Below are positions 36,676 to 45,606 of a stretch of 64,000 nt of DNA, one piece after another. The DNA lies in assembly GCA_963741845.1 (NCBI GenBank), contig CAVUJV010000017.1, positions 62,001-126,000 on the forward strand, given 5' to 3'. The translations under genes were made by a program, and so were the position numbers. Origin of the DNA: Roseiarcus sp963741845. GTDB taxonomy: Bacteria > Pseudomonadota > Alphaproteobacteria > Rhizobiales > Beijerinckiaceae. The notes beneath the pieces were generated by a model that was not told the DNA's origin, ran no database searches, and worked only from the letters and a program-made list of their open reading frames with translations. Within the stretch, counting starts at the first letter, position 1. Every line of letters starts with the position of its first letter.

Positions 36676-37707
36676 GTGCTGCGTCCAGCAACTCGTCGGA
36701 TAACGAACACGACGATCAACGCGGCTCATCGGGTGGAATCTGCAAAGCGGGCGCTCTGGGGCTCCCGGGGCGAACTCCGCTGGCTAGTGCCGCTGCGCAA
36801 CCACACCGCCCTCGTCCTGTTGGTCGTGCTGGTGATCGCGGGCAGCTTCACCTCGGAAGTCTTTCTCACTCCGCGCAACCTGCTCAATATCCTGTGGGCG
36901 GTTTCTATTCTGGGTATCGTCGCGCTGGGCCAGACGCTGTTGCTCTTGACTTGCCGTTTCGACATGTCGGTCGCCGCCGTGGTCGGCTTTTCCGGCATTG
37001 TCACCGTGCTGGCCCAGCTCAACGGTTTCGATCTATACGCCTCGATCGCCATCGGGCTCGCCGCGGGCGCCACGGTCGGTCTCTGCAACGGACTGATGGT
37101 GCTGATGACGGGCGCCAATCCCTTCCTGATCACCCTTGGGACCAACCTGCTAGTCTATGCTCTCGCGCTCTCTCTGACCCACTCCAGGACGCTTTACGCG
37201 ACGGCGTCTGGCTTCAATACCCTGGGTCGCGGCGAGATATTTGGTTTCCTGCACTATTCGGTCATTCTCTTTGTCGGTTTGGCGATCGCGCTGCAACTGG
37301 CGCTCGACCGCACCATCTTTGGCCGCACCATCTTCGTGGTCGGCCTCAACGAAGTCGCCGGACGCCTCTCGGGCCTGCGCATCCAGACGACCAAACTCGC
37401 CGCCTTCGTGCTTTGCAGCACGCTGGCCGCGCTCGCGGGCATCGTCATGACCTCGCGCATCAACAGCACTGTCGCCAATTCCGGATTCGGCATGGAGTTC
37501 GATTCCATCATTGCCGCGGTGCTCGGCGGCACCAGCCTGTTCGGTGGCCGTGGCGGCATGCTGAGGACAGTTGTCGGTGTCGTGGTGCTAGGGGTGATGA
37601 ACAACCTCCTGGTGCTGCTCAACGTCCCCATCGAGGCGCAGCAGATCGCCAAGGGCGCTGTCTTCCTGCTGGTGGTCTGGGCCGACAGCGCCCTGCGGCG
37701 AAACTAG
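36676..37707 (+). CDS. Ribose-type ABC importer permease (RbsC family), first
   Basis: 343 residues from GTG 36676 (a later start near 36733 is possible). The RbsC-type membrane segments are clear: HTALVLLVVLVIAGSFTSEV, ILWAVSILGIVALGQTLLLL, a substrate-facing loop FDMSVAAVVGFSGIVTVLAQ, GLAAGATVGLCNGLMVLMTG. The family EAA-like coupling loop is GRTIFVVGLNEVAGRLSGLR, and the late signature FDSIIAAVLGGTSLFGGRGG is intact. Its stop is 13 bases before the second permease. Confidence 0.9.
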   Translation: MLRPATRRITNTTINAAHRVESAKRALWGSRGELRWLVPLRNHTALVLLVVLVIAGSFTSEVFLTPRNLLNILWAVSILGIVALGQTLLLLTCRFDMSVAAVVGFSGIVTVLAQLNGFDLYASIAIGLAAGATVGLCNGLMVLMTGANPFLITLGTNLLVYALALSLTHSRTLYATASGFNTLGRGEIFGFLHYSVILFVGLAIALQLALDRTIFGRTIFVVGLNEVAGRLSGLRIQTTKLAAFVLCSTLAALAGIVMTSRINSTVANSGFGMEFDSIIAAVLGGTSLFGGRGGMLRTVVGVVVLGVMNNLLVLLNVPIEAQQIAKGAVFLLVVWADSALRRN

Positions 37708-37719
37708 GAGGGCCCCGCC

Positions 37720-38685
37720 GTGCAGCAACTCATCGGCCTTCTCGAGAAGCGGAGCGCCGTCATCCTGCTGCTCGGTCTCGTGATCGCTTTCAGCTCCTCC
37801 GACAGCGGCGCCTTCCTTACCGGCTCCAATTTCCAGAACATCGCCCGCCAGGTCTCGCTCGACGCGCCGATGGTGTTCGGGCAGGCGGTGGTGCTGATCG
37901 CAGGCGGCATAGACATTTCGGTCGGCGCGACCATGGCGATGTCGGCGGCGCTGGCGATCGGCCTACAGCCTCATGGCACGCTCACCGCCGTCTCTAGCGC
38001 GTTGGGCTTCGGCCTGTTGCTCGGCCTTGTTAACGGCCTGCTGGTGACGCGCGGCAAGATTGTACCATTCGTCGCGACGCTCGGAGCCATGAGCCTGGTG
38101 AATGGCCTTCTCCTCACGTATACCGGCCAGCGCTCGCTGGTCGGCGGCGACGACGCTTTCGCCTGGTGGGGCGGGGGCCAGGTCGGCCCTGTGCCGACGC
38201 CGCTGATCGTGGTGCTGGCGGTGTTGGGAGGGCTTTGGGTCTTCCTTGAGCGGACGCGGCAAGGCCGCGATCTCTATGCCATAGGCGGCAACAACGACGC
38301 AGCTTTCCTCGGCGGCGTATCGGTGCAGAGGGGGCTGGTTGTCGCCTTCGTGCTTAGCGGCATGCTTTCAGCGATCTCCGGCGTCCTGGTCGCGTCGCGG
38401 CTCAATTCGGCGTCGGTGCAGTTGGGCGGCGACGCTCCGCTGATGTCGATCTCGGCGGCTTTGATCGGCGGCGCGAGCTTGCTCGGTGGCAAAGGCAACA
38501 TTGTCGCCGCCTTCTTCGGGGTGTTGGCGCTCGGTGTCCTCAACAACGGTATGGATTTGCTCGGAGTGCCGACCTACAGCCAGATCGCCATCCGCGCCCT
38601 GATCCTGATCGCTATCGTCGCGATCGACGCACTGACCAACGGTCTCAGCCGCCGCAATCTCGCCAGCTCCCGGATCGCCCAATGA
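37720..38685 (+). CDS. Ribose-type ABC importer permease (RbsC family), second
   Basis: 321 residues from GTG 37720 with AGGAGGG upstream. Segments include SAVILLLGLVIAFSSSDSGA, AVVLIAGGIDISVGATMAMS and GFGLLLGLVNGLLVTRGKIV PFVATLGAM. The cytoplasmic coupling loop is GRDLYAIGGNNDAAFLGGVS, and the conserved end PLMSISAALIGGASLLGGKG NIVAAFFGVL matches RbsC proteins. Two different permeases indicate a heterodimeric channel. The GGIDISVG motif typical of this family is present. Confidence 0.9.
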   Translation: MQQLIGLLEKRSAVILLLGLVIAFSSSDSGAFLTGSNFQNIARQVSLDAPMVFGQAVVLIAGGIDISVGATMAMSAALAIGLQPHGTLTAVSSALGFGLLLGLVNGLLVTRGKIVPFVATLGAMSLVNGLLLTYTGQRSLVGGDDAFAWWGGGQVGPVPTPLIVVLAVLGGLWVFLERTRQGRDLYAIGGNNDAAFLGGVSVQRGLVVAFVLSGMLSAISGVLVASRLNSASVQLGGDAPLMSISAALIGGASLLGGKGNIVAAFFGVLALGVLNNGMDLLGVPTYSQIAIRALILIAIVAIDALTNGLSRRNLASSRIAQ

Positions 38686-38738
38686 CGCCATTCCAGCGCC
38701 GCGACGGCGAACCAATCCAATAACTTCGTGAGGACCGC

Positions 38739-39716
38739 ATGGCCAAAATCGTACGCATTGCGACAACATCACTCGCCACGCTAGAAAACTTCGCGCCACC
38801 CTACAATCTCGCCCACCCTGATCCGAGCCAGACGCTGGCCCGCGCCGTGGCGCTGATCGATGCGGCGGGAGCACAGCACGCCGATCTCGTCTGCCTGCCG
38901 GAAACTTTCGTCACCTCCGGATTGCCGGCGGAAAAGGCCCGCGCCATCGTCGAGCCGATCGATGGTCCGACGTTCAAGGCGCTCGCCGAACGCGCCCGGA
39001 GACATCGCATCAACATCGTCGCTGGCATGCATGTGCTGGAAAACGACGTCATCTCCAATGTTGCGGTGCTTTACGATCGCGACGGCAAACTGACAGGCAG
39101 CTATTCCAAGCGGCACCCGACAGAGGGCGAGATCAACTCCGGCATCACGCCGGGCGCGCCGGCCAAGGTGTTTCAAACCGACATCGGCCAGATCGGCCTC
39201 GCCATCTGCTTCGACCTCAACTGGCCCGACTTATGGGCGGAGATGAAGACGCAGGGTGCCGAAATGGTCTGCTGGATATCGGCATATGAAGGGGGTTTCC
39301 CGTTGCAAGCCTATGCCTGGCTGCACGGTTTCACGGTTGTCTCCTCGGTGCAGTCCTACACCGCCAAGATCATTGACCGCAGCGGCAGGGTCTTGACTTC
39401 CACCAGTCGCTGGGGGCGCCTCGTCAGCTGCGACATCGACATGGACAAGCGCTGGTTTCATACCGACGGCCAGGCGGAGAAGATCGTCGCCGCACAGACC
39501 GGTTATGGCGAGCGCGTACGCGTCGAGACGTTTGGCGAGGAGCACATGTTCTCTATCGAAACACGCGACCCCACGCTCGACGCAGACGAAGTCATCGCTG
39601 CGTTGGGGCTAGTGGAGTACGACGATTACATTGCGCGGTGCGCCAGCGCACAGACGGCCCACCGTCGGCACGCGTCCCTCCGGTCAGCGCCGGCAGTTGG
39701 CGAAGCCGTGAAATGA
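38739..39716 (+). CDS. Nitrilase/carbon-nitrogen hydrolase in the importer operon
   Basis: 325 residues. The CN-hydrolase triad is visible: Glu55 in VCLPETF, Lys124 in GSYSKRHPTEGE and Cys157 in GLAICFDLNWPDLW. These enzymes hydrolyse nitriles, amides or N-carbamoyl groups through a cysteine thioester. The flanking fold (AEMVCWISAYEGGFPLQAYA, VVSSVQSYTAKIIDRSGRVL) is intact and the last 30 residues are variable. The TGA overlaps the ATG of the ATPase gene (ATGA at 39713-39716), so the hydrolase is co-translated with the importer. It probably acts on the imported compound. Confidence 0.9.
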   Translation: MAKIVRIATTSLATLENFAPPYNLAHPDPSQTLARAVALIDAAGAQHADLVCLPETFVTSGLPAEKARAIVEPIDGPTFKALAERARRHRINIVAGMHVLENDVISNVAVLYDRDGKLTGSYSKRHPTEGEINSGITPGAPAKVFQTDIGQIGLAICFDLNWPDLWAEMKTQGAEMVCWISAYEGGFPLQAYAWLHGFTVVSSVQSYTAKIIDRSGRVLTSTSRWGRLVSCDIDMDKRWFHTDGQAEKIVAAQTGYGERVRVETFGEEHMFSIETRDPTLDADEVIAALGLVEYDDYIARCASAQTAHRRHASLRSAPAVGEAVK

Positions 39717-41203
39717 GCGAGCCGCTGCTCAAGCTGCAAGGGATTTCGAAGCGCTTCCCAGGCGTTCTGGCGCTCAGCGGCGTGCGCTTCGATCTTCATC
39801 GGGGCGAAGTGCACGCCCTGATGGGCGAGAATGGCGCCGGCAAATCCACACTCGTCAAGATTTTGTGCGGCGTGCAGCCGCCGGACTCGGGCGAAATCGA
39901 GCTCGCCGGCTTGCCGGTAACGATCACCAGCCCAGTGCACGCCCGTAGCCTGGGCATAAGCCCGGTGCACCAGGAACTGCAGCTCGAGCCATACCTCAGC
40001 GTCGCAGAGAACATTTTTCTCGGCCGCCAGCCTACCAACCGCCTGGGTCTCATCGACCGTAAGCGCCTCCTGTCCGAAGCGGGAGCGGTGCTGCGCGACC
40101 TCGGTGTCACCCTCCATCCGCAGACGCTGGTGGGTAGCCTGTCGATCGCAGACCGACAGGTTGTCGCGATCGCCCGTGCGGTCTCGATGCAGGCACGCAT
40201 CATGATCTTCGACGAGCCGACCTCGTCACTGACCCACCGAGAATCCGAGTTGCTGCTGTCCATGATCCGTCGCCTGCGCGACCAGGGCATCGGCATTGTC
40301 TACGTCTCCCATCGGATGGAGGAGATTTTCGATCTCTGCGACCGCGTGACGGTATTCCGCGATGGCAAATATGTCGCAACCCGCGATGTCGCCGACACCT
40401 CGATGACCGAGCTGGTGCAGATGATCGTCGGACGCGAACTCGAAGCGCCCAAGACAAAGACCGACATCGCCGTCAGAGGGGTGGTGCTCGAGGTGCGCAA
40501 TCTCAGCAAGCGCGGCATGCTGCATGACATCTCGCTTTCGTTGCATCGTGGGGAGATCGTCGGGCTCTCCGGACTGGTGGGCGCCGGCCGCACTGAATTA
40601 GCACGCATACTGTTCTGCGATTTCCTTGCTGATGCCGGTGAAGTGCTGATCGAGGGCCACCCGTTTCACGGGCGCAATCCGCGCGACGCAATCGCCGCCG
40701 GTATCGGCTTGGTGCCCGAGGACCGCAAGGAGCAGGGTCTCGTCACCAGCCTGTCGGTGATGTTTAATATCACCATGCCGCGTCTAGCCAGCCTCACTCG
40801 GTTCGGAGTCCTCGACGGCGGTAAGGAACGTCGGCTGGCATGCGACTATGTTGACCGGTTGACCATTCGCACCCCGACGATCGAGCAGAAGGTGATGTAT
40901 CTTTCCGGCGGCAACCAACAACGTGTGGTTATTGCGAAATGGTTGGCCACCGAGCCCAAGGTGCTGATCGTCGACGAGCCGACGCGAGGCGTTGACGTAG
41001 GCGCCAAGGCAGAAATTCACAATCTGCTGCGTGAGCTTGCGGCTGACGGCATGGCGATCTTGATGATCTCCTCCGAAATTTCCGAGATCCTGGCGGTCAG
41101 CGATCGCGTGCTCGTGATGCATCAGGGGCGTCTGGCAGGAGAGCTTTCCGCGGCGCAGGCAACGCAAGAGGCCATCATGAACTACGCGATGGGCCTGCAT
41201 TGA
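39713..41203 (+). CDS. Ribose-type ABC importer ATPase with two ATP-binding domains (RbsA family)
   Basis: 496 residues from the ATG at 39713. First domain: Walker A GENGAGKSTLVKIL, Q-loop SPVHQELQLEP, signature LSIADRQVVAIARA, Walker B IMIFDEPTSSLTH, H-loop VSHRM. Second domain: degenerate Walker A SGLVGAGRTELAR, signature LSGGNQQRVVIAKWLA, Walker B VLIVDEPTRGVDVGAK. This tandem pattern with a degenerate second Walker A is standard for sugar-type importers. It energises the two permeases encoded upstream. Confidence 0.92.
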   Translation: MSEPLLKLQGISKRFPGVLALSGVRFDLHRGEVHALMGENGAGKSTLVKILCGVQPPDSGEIELAGLPVTITSPVHARSLGISPVHQELQLEPYLSVAENIFLGRQPTNRLGLIDRKRLLSEAGAVLRDLGVTLHPQTLVGSLSIADRQVVAIARAVSMQARIMIFDEPTSSLTHRESELLLSMIRRLRDQGIGIVYVSHRMEEIFDLCDRVTVFRDGKYVATRDVADTSMTELVQMIVGRELEAPKTKTDIAVRGVVLEVRNLSKRGMLHDISLSLHRGEIVGLSGLVGAGRTELARILFCDFLADAGEVLIEGHPFHGRNPRDAIAAGIGLVPEDRKEQGLVTSLSVMFNITMPRLASLTRFGVLDGGKERRLACDYVDRLTIRTPTIEQKVMYLSGGNQQRVVIAKWLATEPKVLIVDEPTRGVDVGAKAEIHNLLRELAADGMAILMISSEISEILAVSDRVLVMHQGRLAGELSAAQATQEAIMNYAMGLH

Positions 41204-41318
41204 CTAGAACCGGTGTTAGAATTGCAACTGTTCCAGGGAGGTATGCGAATACGCGCCTCGTTTTGACGGCGGAACAAAGAAGCGCCTCGCCGAGCTATGA
41301 ACCGAGAGAAACTGCATT

Positions 41319-42041
41319 TTGAGAGCCGACCAGGTTTCGGGTTTCGGCCCGCAGATCAGGCAAATCCACCTGCGCCTGGGCGACCAACTTGGGCTGGCTA
41401 TCGTTCGCGGCGAGATGCCACAGGGGGAGTTGCTGCCGTCCGAGGCGAAGCTGTGCGAAATGCTGGGCGTCAGCCGGACGGCGATGCGGGAGGCGATACG
41501 CGGCTTGATAGCCAAGGGCCTCGTCGAATCACGCTCGAAGGTCGGCACGCGGGTGCGGCCGGCCGCGTACTGGAACCATCTCGATGCGGACGTGCTGCGC
41601 TGGCGGCTCGAGGTGACCGAGACCGATACCTATCTGCGAAAGATGTTTGAGCTACGCCTCGCTACGGAGCCGGCAGCGTCCGCGATTGCCGCACGATTTG
41701 CCGATGCGAGCGACCGGACCCGCATTATGGGGGCGTTCGAGGCGATGGTGGCTGCGGGTAGCGACAACTTGCTTTGGGTCGAGGCCGACCTCGAGTTCCA
41801 CAAAGCCATCTACCTTGCTACCCACAACGAGTTCTTCTGGCCGATCGGCCAGCTCTTCAATCTGGCGCTCAGGGAGATGTTCACCATCGCGGCGCGCGGA
41901 TCGCACCGGACGCGCGCGTTGGCAGAGCACCGAGATCTGATGAACGCCATCGTGCAGGGGCAAACCGAAATGGCTCACACCCTCTCCAGCAAGATGGTGG
42001 AGAACGCCTCGGACGACATCATGCGTATACGCGCTTCCTAG
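41319..42041 (+). CDS. GntR/FadR-type transcriptional regulator
   Basis: 240 residues, with TTG at 41319 as the most likely start. The winged-helix domain reads IHLRLGDQLGLAIVRGEMPQ GELLPSEAKLCEMLGVSRTA MREAIRGLIAKGLVESRSKV GTRVRP. The FCD ligand domain follows with its metal/ligand residues (EADLEFHKAIYLATHNEFF, SHRTRALAEHRDLMNAIVQG). It is encoded downstream of the importer operon in the same direction; FadR-type regulators commonly respond to the imported acid. No operator was proven, but A+T-rich inverted sequence at 35590-35640 upstream of the operon is a candidate. Confidence 0.88.
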   Translation: MRADQVSGFGPQIRQIHLRLGDQLGLAIVRGEMPQGELLPSEAKLCEMLGVSRTAMREAIRGLIAKGLVESRSKVGTRVRPAAYWNHLDADVLRWRLEVTETDTYLRKMFELRLATEPAASAIAARFADASDRTRIMGAFEAMVAAGSDNLLWVEADLEFHKAIYLATHNEFFWPIGQLFNLALREMFTIAARGSHRTRALAEHRDLMNAIVQGQTEMAHTLSSKMVENASDDIMRIRAS

Positions 42042-42159
42042 ACGTCATGTTCGTGGGCTGAGCTGCCACGCCCGCCCTTTCGCGTAGGCCAGAACGAGGG
42101 TTGCTCGGTCATGCCAAGCCGAGGATCATGCACGGCCACGCCGGAACACATCACGGGAC

Positions 42160-42290
42160 GGACGCCTGCCGTCTTGTGAGAGCCGAGATTGTCGAGAACG
42201 ATGATATCGCCCACTTCCAGCGTGCCGTGAGAGCCTCCTCGACATAGGCTGAGCAGGTATGACCGGCGCCCTCAACGTCAGCGAACAGGT
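42160..42290 (-). pseudogene. Fragment of an IS630-family transposase
   Basis: The minus strand reads LEVGDIIVLDNLGSHKTAGV R, matching the second catalytic block of the IS630 transposase at 29.2-30.1 kb (PGDVVILDNLGSHKG). Nothing else of the element is left. It follows the GntR gene. Confidence 0.55.
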
Positions 42291-42694
42291 AGATGGCTAT
42301 GCTGCTCGGGGGTGGACTTCACCGATTTCTGCTATTGACGCGACAATACCTCGAGTCACTCAAGATCCACGCAGCGCCAGCGCTGGAGCACGCGCTCCGA
42401 GACGAAATTGACGCACTCGTCTTGAACTGGCCGCATCCCCGGGCTTTGACAAAGCCGCGGGCGTTTCAGTTGCCGGCATGCGTTCATCTTGATCAAGCGC
42501 TCCAAAGCGCGCGGATGGAGACGACGCATGGCTTGTGCGAAAGCGTTGCTTCGCTGCTTCCGATCCTCCGTTGGTCTTACGGATACCCTTCGCACCCAAC
42601 CTGGCCGTCGCTTCCATCCCGAATTGCGTTTGCTCAGCCTTGCAATGAATGGCGGGTCAGTTAGGTTCGCCCGCTTATTCGAGAGGAGCGCGCC
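42291..42694. other. Remnant DNA
   Basis: About 400 bases between the IS630 scrap and the broken cold-shock gene. Short frames occur on both strands, none recognised. Confidence 0.3.
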
Positions 42695-42845
42695 ATGGCC
42701 ACCGGCCCGGTGAAATGGTTCAATGCAACGAAAGGGAGAGCCGGTCTCGGTTGTCTGCACAGGATTCCGCGAAGCTTAAGTGGACTGCTGCCGGGTTTGT
42801 CGTTTGCGATTTCGTGCGCGGGGCGTGACGGAGGGAGGGCGTAGC
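42695..42845 (+). pseudogene. 5' stub of a second cold-shock gene
   Basis: The ATG at 42695, with GAGAGGAG upstream, opens MATGPVKWFNATKG, the standard start of CspA-type proteins. After residue 14 the sequence departs from the family and runs to a TAG at about 42845. The RNA-binding motifs are missing, so a rearrangement has cut the gene. Confidence 0.6.
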
Positions 42846-43247
42846 CCGACCGAAGGCACGTTCCGCGCGCGGCGGAAATTCATGCGGCCGCTGCAAGCGG
42901 TCTTGGATCGAAGTAAGCCTCGTCCGGCGTCCTCCGGTCAAGGCTCACATGGGGAGGTTCGGGTCAAGAGGCTCAGTCGCGCATTGGCCAAACCCCGGTG
43001 GCTGTTTCGGTATCCAAGGTCTGAGCCTGTTTCGACGAACTGGTTGTTTCCTTGCCAGATCAAACTCACATTCGGTTGCCGCTCGTGACGGCTGCACCAA
43101 TATCCCGCTTGCGGCGGTGGGGCTCAGGAAGACGTGACCATTCTCGAATGCGGCTTTTCAAGCCAAGTCTTGAAGCGGTTCGTCCACCCGGATCCGCCAG
43201 AACTGATCAGGTTCTGGAAGATTTGAGGATTCGGTATGCGTCTACCG
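42846..43247. other. Remnant DNA left of the IS110/IS3 block
   Basis: About 400 bases with only short overlapping frames. No remainder of the IS3 OrfB C-terminus could be recognised here. Confidence 0.3.
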
Positions 43248-44414
43248 TCAAGCGGCCATTATCACGGCGCCTTCGATGATGACGCCTGCGGTCACATATT
43301 TCCATAGCGCCACCAGCAGCTTTCGCGCCAGCGCCACGATGGCCGTCTTCTTAAGGCGGCCGCCGTTGCGTCTGACCCGTTCTTCGAACCACAGGGCCAG
43401 TGCCGATTGCGGCTGATGGCGCAGCCATAGCCAGGCGAGTTGTATGAGGGTGGTTCGCAATCGCGGATTTCCGGCTTTAGAAACGCCTTGTTCACGATCG
43501 ACCGATCCGCTCTGCCAGGGCGTCGGCGCCAGCCCCGCATAAGAAGCGACTTGACGCCGATTGTTGAAGTGCCGGAATAGCCCTTCCGACCAGAGCACGG
43601 CGGCAAACTCCGGACCGACCCCTTTGATGGCGAGCAACATCGCCGTTGGTTCTGGTGCGGCGACTTGTTGGGGGGCAAGCATTGCGTCCCGCTCGGCTTC
43701 CACCGCCTTGATCTGCTCGATGAGCAGTTCGAGCCGATCCAGTTCACGGCAGATCTGGGCCTTGAGATGCACAGGCAGCGGGCGGCCATCGCCAGTCCTC
43801 AGCTCGGCAAGCCGCTGCCGCCGATCGCGACGTAGTGGCTCGTACCCGGAGACCCCCTGCGAGAACAGCAATCCTTTGACCCGGTTGACATGCAGGACGC
43901 GTTCGTTGGTCAGCACCTTGCGCTCGCGGCAGAGACGGCGGCTGTCCTCTTGTTTGGGCGTTGGCGCCTTGACCATCGCGCACACTCGAGGTTCACCGCG
44001 CTTGTACGCCAGCAGAGCACGAAGCAGCGCCTCGCCATCGATACTGTCGGTCTTCGCTCGACGCCGTCGACGCGATGTCGCAATCGAGGCCGGATCGACG
44101 ACATGGCTTTCAATTCCTTCACTCTCCAGCGCGCGATGAATCCAGAAGCCGTCCAGCCCGGCTTCCTGAATGACAATGATCGGGAATGATCTTCCAGTAC
44201 GCGCCAACGCCTTCTGTTTGATTTTCGAAAAGCGCGCCAGCAACGCGCCTATGTCCCCAGCGGGCACGCTGTGCTTCGACATCTTCTCGCCGCCGCCCGG
44301 CGACAACGATGTGATCAGCCAGATTGAGCGACTGAGTTCCATTGAAACGAAAATCGCGCCAAGATCGCTGCGGATGGCGCTCGGCGCCTCAAGCCGATTA
44401 GCTATACCTTGCAT
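43248..44414 (-). CDS. IS110-family transposase
   Basis: About 388 residues from the ATG at 44414 (MQGIANRLEAPSAIRSDLGA). The N-terminal DEDD (RuvC-like) domain includes IVIQEAGLDGFWIHRALESE, SHVVDPASIATSRRRRRAKT and DSIDGEALLRALLAY. The C-terminal Tnp20 domain is LLAIKGVGPEFAAVLWSEGL, FNNRRQVASYAGLAPTPWQS and KAGNPRLRTTLIQLAWLWLR. The reading frame also joins the IS3 OrfB upstream into one 667-codon frame, but this is a by-product of the insertion. It appears complete; the IS110 fragment at 30.4 kb is a relative. Confidence 0.88.
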   Translation of the reverse strand: MQGIANRLEAPSAIRSDLGAIFVSMELSRSIWLITSLSPGGGEKMSKHSVPAGDIGALLARFSKIKQKALARTGRSFPIIVIQEAGLDGFWIHRALESEGIESHVVDPASIATSRRRRRAKTDSIDGEALLRALLAYKRGEPRVCAMVKAPTPKQEDSRRLCRERKVLTNERVLHVNRVKGLLFSQGVSGYEPLRRDRRQRLAELRTGDGRPLPVHLKAQICRELDRLELLIEQIKAVEAERDAMLAPQQVAAPEPTAMLLAIKGVGPEFAAVLWSEGLFRHFNNRRQVASYAGLAPTPWQSGSVDREQGVSKAGNPRLRTTLIQLAWLWLRHQPQSALALWFEERVRRNGGRLKKTAIVALARKLLVALWKYVTAGVIIEGAVIMAA

Positions 44415-45251
44415 GGCTTTCTCCAAAGTGGGTGGTTGCAACCTCACTCTGCCAGAGCGTCGGTCGCTATCCACCTCCCCATGGGATCTCGAATGCGGGC
44501 GTTGACGATTGTAGAAGTCGAGATACCGGCTCAGCGAAGCGCGCGCTTCGGCGACGGTGTCGTAGGCCTTGAGATAGACCTCCTCGTACTTCACCGATCT
44601 CCAGAGCCGCTCGACGAACACGTTGTCGCGCCAGGAGCCCTTGCCGTCCATGCTGATGGCGATCCCGTTCTTCTCGAGGATGCCGGTAAACGCCTCGCTG
44701 GTGAACTGACTGCCCTGGTCGCTGTTGAATATCTCGGGCTTGCCATGTTTGCCGATGGCCTCCTCGAGAGCCTCGACGCAGAAGCCGGCCTCCATCGTGA
44801 TCGACACCCGATGCGAAAGCACGCGCCGGGTGAACCAGTCGACGACGGCGACGAGATAGACGAAGCCGCGCGCCATCGGGATATAGGTGATATCCGTCGC
44901 CCAGACCTGGTTGGGCCGCTCGACCGTCACGCCCCGTAGCAGATGCGGGTAGATCTTGTGGCCGGGCGCGGGTTTCGACGTATTCGGTCGGCGATAGATC
45001 GCCTCAATTCCCATGCGCTTCATCAGAGTTGCGACATGCCGGCGGCCGATCGCAATGCCCTCCCGGCCCAGAAAATCGCGCAGCATGCGGGCGCCCGCGA
45101 ACGGGCGCTCCAGATGCAGTTCGTCGATCCGCCGCATGACGCGCAGGTCTTCGGGCGAGACCGGGCGGGGCTTGTAATAGACCGCGCCCCGGCTGACTTT
45201 CAAAGCCTTCGCCTGGCGGGAAATCGGCAGATCGTGCGTTCTGTCGATCAT
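44415..45251 (-). pseudogene. IS3-family transposase OrfB, truncated by IS110
   Basis: The ATG at 45251 overlaps the orfA stop. HTH_21 region: MIDRTHDLPISRQAKALKVS RGAVYYK. Integrase core: VWATDITYIPMARGFVYLVA (first Asp), EIFNSDQGSQFTSEAFTGIL (second Asp), WRDNVFVERLWRSVKYEEVY (catalytic Glu). The natural end after NRQRPHSS is replaced by IS110-flanking sequence. About 25-30 C-terminal residues are missing. Confidence 0.85.
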
Positions 45252-45555
45252 CGCTTTGCGCTCAGCAAGCCCGCCTTGGTGAGCGCACCTTCCAAAAAAT
45301 CGTTCTCCAGCGCCAGCTCTCCGATCTTCGCATGAAGGGCCTTCAAATCAACCGGCGCCGGTCCGGCCCGACTCTGCCGCTCCCGAAAACGCCGGCCGCG
45401 CCTTCGAGAAGCTGACCTTTCCATTGCGTGATTTGATGAGCGTGGACATCGAACTGCTGCGCCAGCTCGGCCAGCGTCTTCTCGCCCCTGATCGCGGCCA
45501 AAGCCACTTTTGCCTTGAAGGCCGGTGTGTGGTTCCGACGGGTGCGCTTCGTCAT
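45250..45555 (-). pseudogene. IS3-family OrfA (helix-turn-helix), one frameshift
   Basis: The ATG at 45555 has AGGAG upstream. It reads MTKRTRRNHTPAFKAKVALA, GEKTLAELAQQFDVHAHQIT QWKGQLLEGAAGVFGSG. Near 45375 the frame shifts and continues AGPAPVDLKALHAKIGELAL ENDFLEGALTKAGLLSAKR to a TGA overlapping the orfB ATG. OrfA supplies the DNA-binding and leucine-zipper part of IS3 transposases. One base change restores it. Confidence 0.8.
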
Positions 45556-45606
45556 CTGATCTCCTGATCCTCGGCCAATGTCGTCGGTGTCAGGCAGAAA
45601 ATCCAC

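Larger units (their letters stand above)
43248..45606 (-). mobile_element. IS110-family element inserted in an IS3-family element
   Basis: Minus-strand order: IS3 end (TGGATTTTCTGCCTGACACC at 45605-45586), IS3 orfA and orfB, then IS110 transposase. The IS3 OrfB is broken after YLDFYNRQRPHS and the IS110 frame continues directly, so the IS110 unit landed in the 3' part of orfB. The remaining IS3 tail is not seen on the other side, so the distal part was lost. The IS3 left end interrupts the plasmid primase gene. Confidence 0.7.

Noticed and set aside
43248..45251. A novel IS3-IS110 chimeric transposase of 667 residues.
   Set aside because: The IS110 part has its own start at 44414 and the IS3 part simply loses its end at the insertion; open frame continuity is fortuitous.
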